Assembly (NCBI GenBank): GCA_002321305.1
Contig: DCMF01000117.1
Span: forward strand, 1 to 42,923
Source: Verrucomicrobia bacterium UBA1629
GTDB lineage: Bacteria > Verrucomicrobiota > Kiritimatiellia > RFP12 > UBA1067
Length of the DNA: 42,923 bases
Reading direction: 5' to 3'
A program made the translations under genes and the position numbers. The notes under the pieces are model-generated. The model had not been told where the DNA came from. It worked only from the letters and a program-made list of their open reading frames with translations, and made no database searches. This document shows, piece after piece, positions 23,917-31,735 of this stretch. Numbering within the stretch: position 1 is the first letter of the stretch; every line of letters begins with the position of its first letter.

Positions 23917-24904
23917 TTTTTTCGATTCCCAGTGTCTGGTAAGCCAAATTCGTCGCGACGCGCCCCTTCGGCGTGCGCTCGAGATACCCTTCCATGATCA
24001 GGAACGGCTCGTAGGCCTCCTCGATCGTGTCCGGCTCTTCGCCGACGGAGACGGCGATCGTGGAAAGCCCGACGGGGCCCCCGCCGAACTTGACGCAGAT
24101 CGTCTCCAGGATCCGGCGATCCATCTCGTCAAGGCCGTGCGGGTCGATCTCCAGGAGCGACAGCGAGGCCGTCGCCACGTCGCCGGTGATGAAGTTCCCG
24201 GCCTTGACCTGCGCGTAGTCGCGCACGCGCCGCAGGAGGTTGTTCGCGATGCGGGGCGTGCCGCGGCTCCGGCGCGCGATCTCCAGCGCGCCGTCCGCAT
24301 CGATGTCAACGCCCAGCTTCGCCGCCGAGCGGTTCACGATCTCGGCGAGCTCCGGCGGCTCGTAGTAGGAAAGGCGGTTCACGAGCCCGAAGCGCGCGCG
24401 CAGGGGCGCGGCGATCAGCCCGATGCGCGTCGTCGCGCCGACGAGCGTGAAGCGCGGCAGGTCGAGGCGCACGGAGCGCGCGTTCGGCCCCTGGTCGAGC
24501 ATGATGTCGATCGCGTAGTCCTCCATCGCGGAGTAGAGGTATTCCTCGACCGTCTTCGCCATGCGGTGGATCTCGTCGATGAAGACGATGTCGCCGGGCT
24601 CCAGCGACGTCAGCAGCCCCGCGAGGTCGCCGGGCTTCGTGATGACGGGACCCGACGTCGTCTTCACGTTCACGCCCATCGCCTCGCCGAGGATGTAGCT
24701 GAGCGTCGTCTTGCCGAGGCCGGGCGGGCCGGAGAACAGCACGTGGTCGAGCGACTCGCCGCGGTCCTTCGCGGCCTTCACGGCCAGGAGCAGGCGGTCG
24801 CGCACCTTCTCCTGCCCGACGAACCCCTGAAAGTCCGTCGGACGGAGCCGGTTGTCGAACGCCGTCGACCGGTTCAGTTCCTCGCTCTGCCTCTCCTTCG
24901 CCAT
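23903..24904 (-). CDS. ruvB: Holliday junction branch migration helicase RuvB
   Basis: 333 residues, standard length. AAA+ motor of RuvABC: RPTDFQGFVGQEKV, Walker A GPPGLGKT at 59-66, Walker B VFIDEIHR at 107-114, sensor/beta-hairpin region YAIDIMLDQGPNARSVRLDLPRFTLVGATTR, arginine finger RARFG, and the winged-helix end with EPDTIEEAYEPFLIMEGYLERTPKGR. ruvA and ruvC are not in the window. The ATG is 11 nt from the -10, so the leader is only about 4 nt. Followed by overlapping pgi. Confidence 0.98.
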   Translation of the reverse strand: MAKERQSEELNRSTAFDNRLRPTDFQGFVGQEKVRDRLLLAVKAAKDRGESLDHVLFSGPPGLGKTTLSYILGEAMGVNVKTTSGPVITKPGDLAGLLTSLEPGDIVFIDEIHRMAKTVEEYLYSAMEDYAIDIMLDQGPNARSVRLDLPRFTLVGATTRIGLIAAPLRARFGLVNRLSYYEPPELAEIVNRSAAKLGVDIDADGALEIARRSRGTPRIANNLLRRVRDYAQVKAGNFITGDVATASLSLLEIDPHGLDEMDRRILETICVKFGGGPVGLSTIAVSVGEEPDTIEEAYEPFLIMEGYLERTPKGRVATNLAYQTLGIEKNEQH

Positions 24905-24915
24905 AAGGTCTGCGT

Positions 24916-24925
24916 ATTATACCAT
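24916..24925 (-). promoter_or_regulatory. Extended -10 promoter of ruvB inside the preceding stop codon
   Basis: TTATGGTATAATACGC on the minus strand, with TATAAT at 24916-24921. The TAA stop of the upstream dehydratase-like gene is part of this TATAAT. No clear -35 is seen. The predicted leader is only a few nucleotides. Confidence 0.7.
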
Positions 24926-25411
24926 AAGCCCGGACGCCGCACCTGGGCCGAGGGCCTCTTCGCCGGGCTGGAACGCCGTCAGCGTCCCGGACGCCACGGT
25001 CTCGCCGGACGCGTCCCGGATCGCGCAGTCGAAGGATCCGAACGCCTCGTCCTGGAACGTGCAGGCCACGCGGACACGGTAGCGTTCGCCCGCCGCGAAC
25101 CGCGCGAGCCTCAGCTCCAGCCGCCGCGAACCCAGCACGAAGCCGACCTGCGGAGCCAGCCCCCGGCGCCGGTTGCGGATCCCCACGCACAGCGCCATGG
25201 CCTGCGCCATGTATTCGAGCGCCACGCAGGACGGCACGCCGTCCATCGTGGCCTCGAAGAACGGCGACGACGGCGCCACGTCGACGAAGGCCTCGACCGC
25301 GTCCTCCGCGACCGGCGTCTCGTACCCCGACAGCAGGATCATCGGCGCGGCCTGCGGCAGGAGGTCGGCCAGCGGAGGGGGCGGGCTCGTCACGGGTTGT
25401 CGCTCCATCAT
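24917..25411 (-). CDS. FabZ/ApeP-like 3-hydroxyacyl-ACP dehydratase (hotdog fold)
   Basis: 164 residues (163 if the second ATG is used). It resembles the predicted 3-hydroxyacyl-ACP dehydratases of the ApeP/COG4706 type: LLPQAAPMILLSGYE at the N-terminus, FFEATMDGVPSCVALEYMAQAMALCVGIRNRRRG (central hotdog helix), VGFVLGSRRLEL, and GSFDCAIRDASGETVASGTLTAFQP near the end. Such proteins usually sit in aryl-polyene or fatty-acid-like clusters, but no ketosynthase or ACP gene is near, so the pathway is uncertain. It starts 6 nt after the kinase gene, and its stop codon lies within the ruvB -10 element. Confidence 0.8.
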   Translation of the reverse strand: MMERQPVTSPPPPLADLLPQAAPMILLSGYETPVAEDAVEAFVDVAPSSPFFEATMDGVPSCVALEYMAQAMALCVGIRNRRRGLAPQVGFVLGSRRLELRLARFAAGERYRVRVACTFQDEAFGSFDCAIRDASGETVASGTLTAFQPGEEALGPGAASGLMV

Positions 25412-25417
25412 CGTGCC

Positions 25418-26344
25418 CTAGTACTCCAGCTGGCTGCCGCCGATCGTCTCGCGGATGATCGAGTCGCCCGGCACGTAGGCGGGCGTCGTCGGCGCGACGG
25501 CGGCGAGAAGGCGGATCATGTTCATGACCGCCGGCACGTCCCCGACCTCGAGCCGCGCCCGCTCCAGGAGCCCGCCCGCGAACGGCTTCAGCACCGCGAG
25601 CTCGTAGACGAGGTAGGAGTCGAACGTCAGGTCGGCGTTGCCGCAGAACGGGCGGATCCACCTCGCCTCGCCGGCCAGCACCTTCGGCCAGAGCCGCACC
25701 GTCGTCGTCGGACTCATCTTGCGGAACTGGCTGTCGCGCACGAGCCGCCGCAGGAAGCGCGCCTCGCACGGCTTCGGGGTGATGCCGCCGAAGACGTCCA
25801 GCGTCGGGCGCGGCTCGACGAGCACGCGGTACTTCGCCCGGTCGGGGATCCCCTCCGTCAGGCGCGGATTGAGCGCATGGATGCCCTCCAGCACGACGAA
25901 CCCGCCCTTCGCCAGGGAGACCGTGCCGTCCGTCCAGCGCGGCTCGTGGCGCACGAAGTCGAACTTGCGCACGCGGATCGTCTCGCCGCGCAGGAGCGCG
26001 TTCACGTCCGCCGCGAGCGCGGGGATGTCCACGCACTCGACGTGCTCGTAGTCAAGCTCGCCGTTCGCGTCGCGCGGGTTGCGCGCGTCGCCGACGAAGT
26101 AGTCGTCCGTCGAGAGGTGGTAGGCGGCGCGCCCGTTCACGCGGATCTGCGTGCAGAGGCGCGTCGCCGTCGTCGTCTTGCCGGCGGCCGAGCCGCCCGC
26201 GACGAGGACGAGCCGGATGCCGGGGCGTCCGCACACGATGTCCGCGATCTTCGAGAGGGCCTTGACCTGCCGCGCCTCGGCGACGCGGATGAGCTCGGCG
26301 ATCGAGCCGTCCGCGATGCATTCGTTGAGTTCGAGTACCGTCAT
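25418..26344 (-). CDS. Uridine kinase-like P-loop nucleoside kinase
   Basis: 308 residues. P-loop GGSAAGKTTTATRL at about 50-63, then STDDYFVGDARNPRDANGELDYEHVECVDI, typical of the uridine kinase/phosphoribulokinase fold, and GGFVVLEGIHALNP as the Walker-B-like strand. It resembles the kinase half of the TGS-uridine kinase fusion proteins of firmicutes and related groups, here without the TGS part. Likely role: phosphorylation of a nucleoside. Its ATG overlaps the nadK stop by 4 nt. Substrate not proven. Confidence 0.85.
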   Translation of the reverse strand: MTVLELNECIADGSIAELIRVAEARQVKALSKIADIVCGRPGIRLVLVAGGSAAGKTTTATRLCTQIRVNGRAAYHLSTDDYFVGDARNPRDANGELDYEHVECVDIPALAADVNALLRGETIRVRKFDFVRHEPRWTDGTVSLAKGGFVVLEGIHALNPRLTEGIPDRAKYRVLVEPRPTLDVFGGITPKPCEARFLRRLVRDSQFRKMSPTTTVRLWPKVLAGEARWIRPFCGNADLTFDSYLVYELAVLKPFAGGLLERARLEVGDVPAVMNMIRLLAAVAPTTPAYVPGDSIIRETIGGSQLEY

Positions 26345-27126
26345 GTCACGTTGCTCCCCGACCAGCCGAGCTTCCGCGCGAGAACGTCGTAGGGGTCGTA
26401 GCCTTCGAGTTCCACCAGCTGCGCCGACGCGGCGCTCTTCGCGATCGTCACCTGCTCGCCCGCGCCCAGCGCGCCCACGTTCGCGCCGTCCGCATAGACG
26501 CCGACGCGCAGCGCGTTCCCCGCCGTTCGCGGACGCACCGTGACCGTGAAGGACACCGCGTCGCTCACGACGAGCGGCCGCACGCCAAGCGCATGGGGAT
26601 TGAGCGGCGTCACGACGAAGCTGCGCGAGTCGGGCATGAGGACGGGCCCGCCCGCCGCGAGCGAGTAGGCGGTCGAGCCGGTCGGCGTCGCGAAGATGAG
26701 CCCGTCGGCCATGTAGCGCGTGACGAGCTTGCCGTCCGCCTCCAGGTCGAGGCGCGCCGAATGGCCGCTCATCTCGCGCGTGAGGACGACGTCGTTGAGC
26801 GCGGCGTGCCCGCCGACCTGAAGAAGCCGCCGCGCCGAGACGCGGTAGCGCCCGGCGGCGAGGGCCGCAAGCGCGGCGGCGAAGTCGCGCTCGCCGACGC
26901 TCGACAGGTAGCCGAGCCCGCCGAGCCTGAAGCCGAGGACGGGAACGCCCGGATACTCGTGCACGGCGCGGAGCAGCGTGCCGTCGCCGCCGAGGGCGAC
27001 GACGGCGTCCGCCGCGCGCCCCTCCGCGACGACGTCGAGGCCGAGGCGCGCGGCTTCCGCCGCCAATGCGTCCCTGTGCGCCGCCGCCGAGGGCTTCTCG
27101 CCGTTCACATGGAAATGCAGTCTCAT
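26341..27126 (-). CDS. nadK: NAD kinase
   Basis: 261 residues. It phosphorylates NAD to NADP. Hallmarks: VALGGDGTLLRAV (GGDGT at 46-50), GLGYLSSV (in place of the usual G-x-LGFL), ALNDVVLTR, and DGLIFATPTGSTAYSLAAGGPVL (the second conserved motif). The start is an ATG 13 nt past TATAAT, giving a leader of about 6 nt with no ribosome site. First gene of nadK, kinase and dehydratase. Confidence 0.95.
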   Translation of the reverse strand: MRLHFHVNGEKPSAAAHRDALAAEAARLGLDVVAEGRAADAVVALGGDGTLLRAVHEYPGVPVLGFRLGGLGYLSSVGERDFAAALAALAAGRYRVSARRLLQVGGHAALNDVVLTREMSGHSARLDLEADGKLVTRYMADGLIFATPTGSTAYSLAAGGPVLMPDSRSFVVTPLNPHALGVRPLVVSDAVSFTVTVRPRTAGNALRVGVYADGANVGALGAGEQVTIAKSAASAQLVELEGYDPYDVLARKLGWSGSNVT

Positions 27127-27139
27127 CTGATGGGCGGGA

Positions 27140-27149
27140 ATTATACCAA
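27140..27149 (-). promoter_or_regulatory. Extended -10 promoter of nadK
   Basis: ATTTGGTATAATTC on the minus strand, with TATAAT at 27140-27145. The -35 is poor (TGCCGG at 17 nt at best). Thirteen nucleotides to the ATG, so the leader is very short. Confidence 0.7.
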
Positions 27150-27176
27150 ATTCGCGCGGCGTCCGGCAGAATGCGG

Positions 27177-27211
27177 AAAAGCCCCGGCCCGGAAATTCCG
27201 GAACCGGGGAC
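27177..27211 (-). terminator. Intrinsic terminator after the outer-membrane protein gene
   Basis: On the minus strand CCCCGGTTCCGG and CCGGGCCGGGG form a strong stem with a 2-nt internal mismatch around a short AATTT loop, followed by CTTTT. It lies about 60 nt past the stop at 27271. Confidence 0.8.
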
Positions 27212-27270
27212 CCGCTGTAACCACCAACAGGATTTTTTCCCTCGGATCGTGTGTGCGTGCGACCGAGAAA

Positions 27271-28212
27271 TCAGAACGCGATCGCGAGCGAGACGCCCGT
27301 CACGAAGTTGTAGCTGTCCGTGTGGGAGCCCGTGGCCTCATAGGCCTTCGCGCAGTCGCGCGCCGTCGCGTCGAAGAGGTAGTCGTAGTAGGCGATGTAC
27401 GCGCCCAGGGAGATGCCGTCCGCGATGTTCCACGTGAGCTCGCCCTTGATGCAGGTGTCCATCAGGCCGGCGTGATCCAGGCCCGGAGCATCCTCGTCCT
27501 CCTCGACGGCCACATTGACGTCGGGCAGATAGGCGCGGACGCGCTTCCGGTCGCCCCAGCCCTGCGCGGCGGAAACGCGGAAGCCGAGGATGTCGTCGTC
27601 GCCCTCTTCCTTGCCCTCGACGATCGTGAACGTGTGGCCGATCTCGAGGTTCAGGTACGTGCCGTCGTCGCGGTCGATGTCGCGCTCATAGGAGAACGTC
27701 GGCTCGAACCAGAGGTCGGGCAGCCCGACCGAGAAGGTGACGAACTGCGTGTCGGGTCCCGTGACTTCCGGGTGCGCCTCGTACATGTAGCCGAGCTCGA
27801 ACTCGACCGTCGTCGGCAGCCCCTCGTCCGGCCCGAACGCATGGCCGAGCGCCACGCCGGGGTCAAGTTCCTGGTACTTGAACGCCCGGTTGCCGTAGCC
27901 GGCCTTCTCGCCGTAGCGCGTGGTGTCGAAGATCGACTCGACGCTGAACGTCACCCAGTCGAAGAACGTGAGCGCCGCCGACGGGGTGAGGATCGGGTCG
28001 TTGTTGTCCACGAGGCCGTAGCTCATGAACTTCGAGTCGAACGCGAGGCCGACTTCCGCCGAGACGATTGAGGTCTCGCCGAACGCCACGCCTTCGCCCA
28101 TGGCCCAGCTGAGGCCCTGCTCTTCGGTTTCCTTCGCTTCCGCTTCCGCCCGAACGCTGCCGCAGAAAGCGGCTGCACAGGCGATCGTTGTCATGATGTG
28201 CTTTGAGTTCAT
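27271..28212 (-). CDS. Putative outer-membrane beta-barrel protein
   Basis: 313 residues. Signal peptide MNSKHIMTTIACAAAFCGSVRA; mature part of alternating hydrophobic/polar segments, acidic loops and the terminal Phe (TGVSLAIAF) typical of outer-membrane barrels. Segments such as SAEVGLAFDSKFMSYGLVDNN resemble small porins of the TorF-like kind, but family membership is not certain. Acidic loops (for example VEEDEDAPG and EGKEEGDDD) may bind cations. It has a strong terminator downstream and an AAGG ribosome site, and sits between the Feo genes and nadK. It might be co-regulated with iron uptake, but nothing in the sequence shows this. Confidence 0.75.
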   Translation of the reverse strand: MNSKHIMTTIACAAAFCGSVRAEAEAKETEEQGLSWAMGEGVAFGETSIVSAEVGLAFDSKFMSYGLVDNNDPILTPSAALTFFDWVTFSVESIFDTTRYGEKAGYGNRAFKYQELDPGVALGHAFGPDEGLPTTVEFELGYMYEAHPEVTGPDTQFVTFSVGLPDLWFEPTFSYERDIDRDDGTYLNLEIGHTFTIVEGKEEGDDDILGFRVSAAQGWGDRKRVRAYLPDVNVAVEEDEDAPGLDHAGLMDTCIKGELTWNIADGISLGAYIAYYDYLFDATARDCAKAYEATGSHTDSYNFVTGVSLAIAF

Positions 28213-28335
28213 TGTTAGTTTAACCTTATTTTATTAGTCTTGTCTTACTTTGTTTTTGTTTTTTTTGGATTTCATTGGTCCAAAATCGTCTTTGTGTCAG
28301 ATCCCGTTCGCCTTTGTCCGCTGTCTTCTGTCCTC

Positions 28336-28437
28336 TGACTCCAATTTCGGACAAAGGACAGTGGACAATGGACAACGGCTTGCCGGATTCTCACTTCTCA
28401 CCTCTCATCCCTCATCCCTCATCCCCCACCTCTTCCT
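28336..28437. repeat. Two adjacent microsatellites downstream of feoB
   Basis: GGACAAA, GGACAGT, GGACAAT (28336-28365), then CTCACTT, CTCACCT, CTCATCC, CTCATCC (28389-28437). The first run faces partly complementary TGTCC units at about 28313-28336, so a hairpin could form. The second run enters the 3' end of the FeoB-partner gene and contains its stop codon. Confidence 0.7.
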
Positions 28438-28573
28438 TGCAGTGGCAGTGCCCGCCGCAGAGCTTTCGGTTTCCGCCGCACTCGCACGGCGCCCCCTTCT
28501 TCCACGCCCGCCAGATGGCGAGCGCGGCCAGGGCGAGGACAAGCGCGAGGACGGCGACGGAACCCGCGTTCAT
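28412..28573 (-). CDS. FeoB-associated Cys-rich membrane protein
   Basis: 53 residues. One N-terminal transmembrane helix (about 5-23), then a short tail with five Cys and His residues: CECGGNRKLCGGHCHC. This matches the small Cys-rich proteins often encoded right behind feoB (FeoB-associated family); they are thought to aid ferrous iron transport, possibly by handling iron at the membrane. Its ATG overlaps the feoB stop (ATGA). The last residues (EEVGDEG) are encoded by a GGGATGA-type microsatellite, so the C-terminus may vary among strains. Confidence 0.85.
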   Translation of the reverse strand: MNAGSVAVLALVLALAALAIWRAWKKGAPCECGGNRKLCGGHCHCKEEVGDEG

Positions 28574-30987
28574 GCCCGCACCTCCTTGGGAGCCGGACGG
28601 AAGACCGCCCAGAGGACGGCTGCATCGACCGCCAGCGTCACGGCCGTCCAGAGACTGAAGCCGCCGCCGCAGGCCAAGATGCCGACCTGGTAGGCCGAGA
28701 GCGCGATCACGTAGCCGACCGCGAGCTGGAAAGCCATCGCGAACCAGCCCCACTTCTGCGAGCCCATCTCGCGGAAGGTCGTCGCGATCGCCACCATGCA
28801 CGGCGGGACGAACAGGTTGAACACCATGAAGGAGAACGCCGCAAGCTTCGGGAAGTCGCTCATCGAGCCGAAGAGGGCCGCAATGTTCGAGGCCGTCGTC
28901 GCGCCGTCGAAGCCGGAGGACACGAGCCCGAGCGTCGCCGTCGCCTGCTCCTTGGCGATCTCCGCCGAGACCGTCGCCGCCGCGCCCTGCCACGTGCCGA
29001 AGCCGAGCGGCGCGAAGATCCAGGCGATCCAGCTGCCGAGGTCATGCAGGATCGAGCGCTCGATCTCCTCGTCCGCCAAGAGGTTCAGCGACCAGTCGAA
29101 GTGCATGATGAACCAGAGGAACACGCACGCCGGGAAGATGATCACGCCCGCCTTGAGCATGTAGCCCTTCACGCGCTGCCACGTGTGGATGAGGATGCCG
29201 CGCACGGTCGGCAGGTGGTAGGCCGGCAGCTCCATCACGAACGGGGCCGCCTCGCCCGCAAACGCCCTGGACTTCTTGAGCGCGATGCCGCCGAGGACGA
29301 TGATCGCGATGCCGATGACGTCCATGAGCGGCGCCACGTACCACATCTCACGGAAGAAGATCGCCGTGAACATCGCGATGATCACCGTCTTCGCGCCGCA
29401 CGGGATGAACGTCGCGAGAATGATCGTCATGCGGCGGTCACGCTCGTTCTCGATCGTCCGCGCCGCCATGACGGCCGGCACGCCGCAGCCCTTGCCGACG
29501 ATCATCGGGATGAACGACTTGCCCGACAGGCCGAACTTGCGGAAGAGACGGTCCATGATGAACGCGACGCGCGCCATGTACCCGCAGTCCTCCAGGAACG
29601 CGAGGAACAGGAACACGATCGTGATCACCGGCACGAAGCCGAGCACCGTCGCGACGCCGCCCCACGCGCCGTCGTTGACGAGCGACGAGACCATGTCGGA
29701 CGCCCCGACCTTCTCCAGCGCCTCGGAAATGAGCGCGCCGATGCCGGGGATCCACACGCCGTAGTCGGACGGGTTCGGCTCCTCGACCTTCTTGGCCGCG
29801 TTGTAGGCCGCCTCGTCGATCGTCCATTCCTCCGCCGTCTCGCCGGTCTCCTCGTCCTCGATGGACGCCTCCTTCTCGCCGGCCTCCCACGCCGCGACCG
29901 TCGCCTCCGCCTTCGCGAAGTCTTCGCAGGCCGTGTCGTAGTCCTTGCCGTCGACCTCGTGCATCGTGAACGGCAGGTGCCAGCCGTCGCCGAGGAACCC
30001 GTCGTTCGCCCAGTCGGTGAGCTTCGTGCCGGGGCCGCAGTCCGAGACGGCGAGGAACCACATCACGCAGAGCGAGACGATGAAAATCGGCAGCGCGAGG
30101 ATCTTGTTCGTGACGACCTTGTCGATCCTGTCCGACAGCGTCAACGTCTTCGCGCCGCGCTTCTTCGCCACGGCCTTGCCGACCAGCGTCTTGATGAAGT
30201 CGTAGCGCTGGTTCGTGATGATCGACTCGGCGTCGTCGTCAAGCTCCCTCTCGCAGTCACGGACGTGCGCGTCGAGATGTTCGCGCGTCTTCTCGTCGAG
30301 GCCGAGCATGTCGATAATCTCGGCGTCGCGCTCGAAGACCTTGACGGCGAACCAGCGGATGGCGCGCGCGTCAACCTTGCCCTGGATCGTCTCCTCGATG
30401 TGGGCGATCGCGTGTTCGACGGGTCCGGTGAAGACGTGGGGAACCTCGCCCTTCTTGCCCTCCCGCGCAAGCTTCGCGGCGAGTTCCGCCGCCTCGACGC
30501 CGCCCTCGTTGTGCTGGGCGCTGATGCCGACGACCTCGCAGCCGAGCGACTCGGCGATGCGCTTCATGTCGATCTTGTCGCCGTTCTTGCGCACGAGATC
30601 CATCATGTTGACCGCGACCACCATCGGCAGGCCCAGCTCGGCGAGCTGCGTCGTCAGGTAGAGGTTGCGCTCGATGTTCGTGCCGTCCACGATGTTCAGG
30701 ATCGCCGACGGCGAGTCCTCGACGAGGTAGCGCCGCGAGACCTTCTCCTCCAGCGAATAGGGCGAGAGCGAGTAGATGCCCGGCAGGTCCTGGATGACGA
30801 CCGACCTGTCGCCCTTGAGGAGGCCGTCCTTCTTCTCGACCGTGACGCCCGGCCAGTTGCCGACGTACTGGTTCGAGCCCGTGAGCGCGTTGAAGAGCGT
30901 CGTCTTGCCGCAGTTCGGGTTGCCCGCGAGCGCGATCTTCACCGCACCCGACGCCGGCACTTTCCCTTCGTTAACTTTATTAGACAT
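28570..30987 (-). CDS. feoB: Ferrous iron transporter FeoB
   Basis: 805 residues. N-terminal G domain with G1 GNPNCGKT at 22-29, DLPGIYSLSPYS (G3) and VAVNMMDLV (G4), a helical spacer, then the two Gate/Core membrane halves with FLEDCGYMARVAFIMDR and CGAKTVIIAMF. Unusual: a long acidic, Trp/Glu-rich segment of about 75 residues (about 332-408) follows the first transmembrane helix and should face the periplasm. Start at MSNKV (30987) with AGGGA upstream; an earlier start would overlap feoA. It imports Fe(II) with FeoA and the small Cys-rich protein. Confidence 0.97.
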   Translation of the reverse strand: MSNKVNEGKVPASGAVKIALAGNPNCGKTTLFNALTGSNQYVGNWPGVTVEKKDGLLKGDRSVVIQDLPGIYSLSPYSLEEKVSRRYLVEDSPSAILNIVDGTNIERNLYLTTQLAELGLPMVVAVNMMDLVRKNGDKIDMKRIAESLGCEVVGISAQHNEGGVEAAELAAKLAREGKKGEVPHVFTGPVEHAIAHIEETIQGKVDARAIRWFAVKVFERDAEIIDMLGLDEKTREHLDAHVRDCERELDDDAESIITNQRYDFIKTLVGKAVAKKRGAKTLTLSDRIDKVVTNKILALPIFIVSLCVMWFLAVSDCGPGTKLTDWANDGFLGDGWHLPFTMHEVDGKDYDTACEDFAKAEATVAAWEAGEKEASIEDEETGETAEEWTIDEAAYNAAKKVEEPNPSDYGVWIPGIGALISEALEKVGASDMVSSLVNDGAWGGVATVLGFVPVITIVFLFLAFLEDCGYMARVAFIMDRLFRKFGLSGKSFIPMIVGKGCGVPAVMAARTIENERDRRMTIILATFIPCGAKTVIIAMFTAIFFREMWYVAPLMDVIGIAIIVLGGIALKKSRAFAGEAAPFVMELPAYHLPTVRGILIHTWQRVKGYMLKAGVIIFPACVFLWFIMHFDWSLNLLADEEIERSILHDLGSWIAWIFAPLGFGTWQGAAATVSAEIAKEQATATLGLVSSGFDGATTASNIAALFGSMSDFPKLAAFSFMVFNLFVPPCMVAIATTFREMGSQKWGWFAMAFQLAVGYVIALSAYQVGILACGGGFSLWTAVTLAVDAAVLWAVFRPAPKEVRA

Positions 30988-31013
30988 AACTAATTCTTCC
31001 CTCAAAAAAATTT

Positions 31014-31235
31014 TCACTCGACCTCGATCAGCGCCGCCTCGCCCTTGCGGATCGAGAGCTCGTAGCCGCGCACGGTCAGCTCGATGGGATCGCCGAGCGG
31101 CGCGACCTTGCGCACGGAGACCTCGGCCCCCTTCGTGATGCCCATGTCCATGATGCGCCGCTTGACGGCGCCTTCCCCGTGAAGACGGACGACGCGCGTC
31201 GTCGCCCCGACGGGAATGTCATTCAATGTCTTCAT
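31014..31235 (-). CDS. feoA: Ferrous iron transport protein A
   Basis: 73 residues, an SH3-like FeoA domain: LNDIPVGATTRVVRL, RRIMDMGITKGAEVSVRKVAPLGDPIELTVRGYELSIRKGEAALIEV. It assists or regulates FeoB. It lies 26 nt before feoB and follows a second FeoA-like gene. No strong ribosome site, though AAGGAAA lies upstream. Confidence 0.93.
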   Translation of the reverse strand: MKTLNDIPVGATTRVVRLHGEGAVKRRIMDMGITKGAEVSVRKVAPLGDPIELTVRGYELSIRKGEAALIEVE

Positions 31236-31302
31236 TCGCTTTTTCCTTGTTCGTGGTTGCAGACTTCTCTTTCAGATGTTCTGCCTGACAAAATCAAAGT
31301 TC

Positions 31303-31352
31303 CGAAGCATTCCGCACTTCTTCCCTCTTCCCTTTTCCCTCTTCCTTTCTCA
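31303..31352. repeat. Pyrimidine-rich microsatellite between the two feoA genes
   Basis: CTTCTTCCCTCTTCCC and CTCTTCC variants in the 114-nt gap. On the minus (transcribed) strand it is a purine-rich AAGAGG tract. Confidence 0.65.
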
Positions 31353-31568
31353 CACGGGCGCACACTCGATGCGCCGCGCAAGCTCGTCGTTGAGGGCGAG
31401 GCGGCTGTCGTGAATGCCGACGATCTTGCCGCCCTCCGTGTCCTCGATGACGCGGACGACCGTCCCGGCCGAGAAGCCGAGACTCCCCAGATGCTTGCGC
31501 GTGGCGTCGGCGCCGCCGACGCGCATCACGCGCGCCGCTTCACCGGCCTTGAAAAACGACAATGGCAT
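31350..31568 (-). CDS. Second FeoA-domain protein
   Basis: 72 residues, a divergent FeoA/SH3-like domain: FKAGEAARVMRVGGADATRKHLGSLGFSAGTVVRVI, then GGKIVGIHDSRLALNDELARRI. Tandem FeoA-like proteins upstream of FeoB are known in other anaerobes. AAGGAAGGTCAGAATG fixes the start at 31568. First gene of the feo unit; the promoter is at 31630-31659. Confidence 0.88.
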   Translation of the reverse strand: MPLSFFKAGEAARVMRVGGADATRKHLGSLGFSAGTVVRVIEDTEGGKIVGIHDSRLALNDELARRIECAPV

Positions 31569-31629
31569 TCTGACCTTCCTTTTCGCTTCAACGCCCCTGT
31601 TAGAGGGCACTAACTTCCAACAGGCGCGA

Positions 31630-31659
31630 AGTTTACCAAATCTAACTCACAGCTGTCAA
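31630..31659 (-). promoter_or_regulatory. Promoter of the feo operon
   Basis: On the minus strand TTGACA (31654-31659), an 18-nt spacer ending TTTGG and TAAACT (31630-31635). A consensus -35 with a weak -10. The leader holds a CCTGTT...AACAGG inverted repeat (about 31597-31624). I did not find a clear Fur-box. Confidence 0.7.
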
Positions 31660-31735
31660 GGGGGAGTGTCCCCCTGTTCGGCCGAAGCCCTGCGACCGTC
31701 CGGCGGGACTGCGGACACGGTCAGGCGCGAGGCGT

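Noticed and set aside
28213..28300. Terminator-like TTTGGA/TCCAAA hairpin between the Feo and outer-membrane genes
   Set aside because: The stem is short and AT-rich and is followed by A residues, not T, on the transcribed reading.
31597..31659. Fur box in the feo promoter
   Set aside because: No good match to an inverted GATAAT-type site. The CCTGTT...AACAGG inverted repeat is in the leader and is unlike a Fur site.
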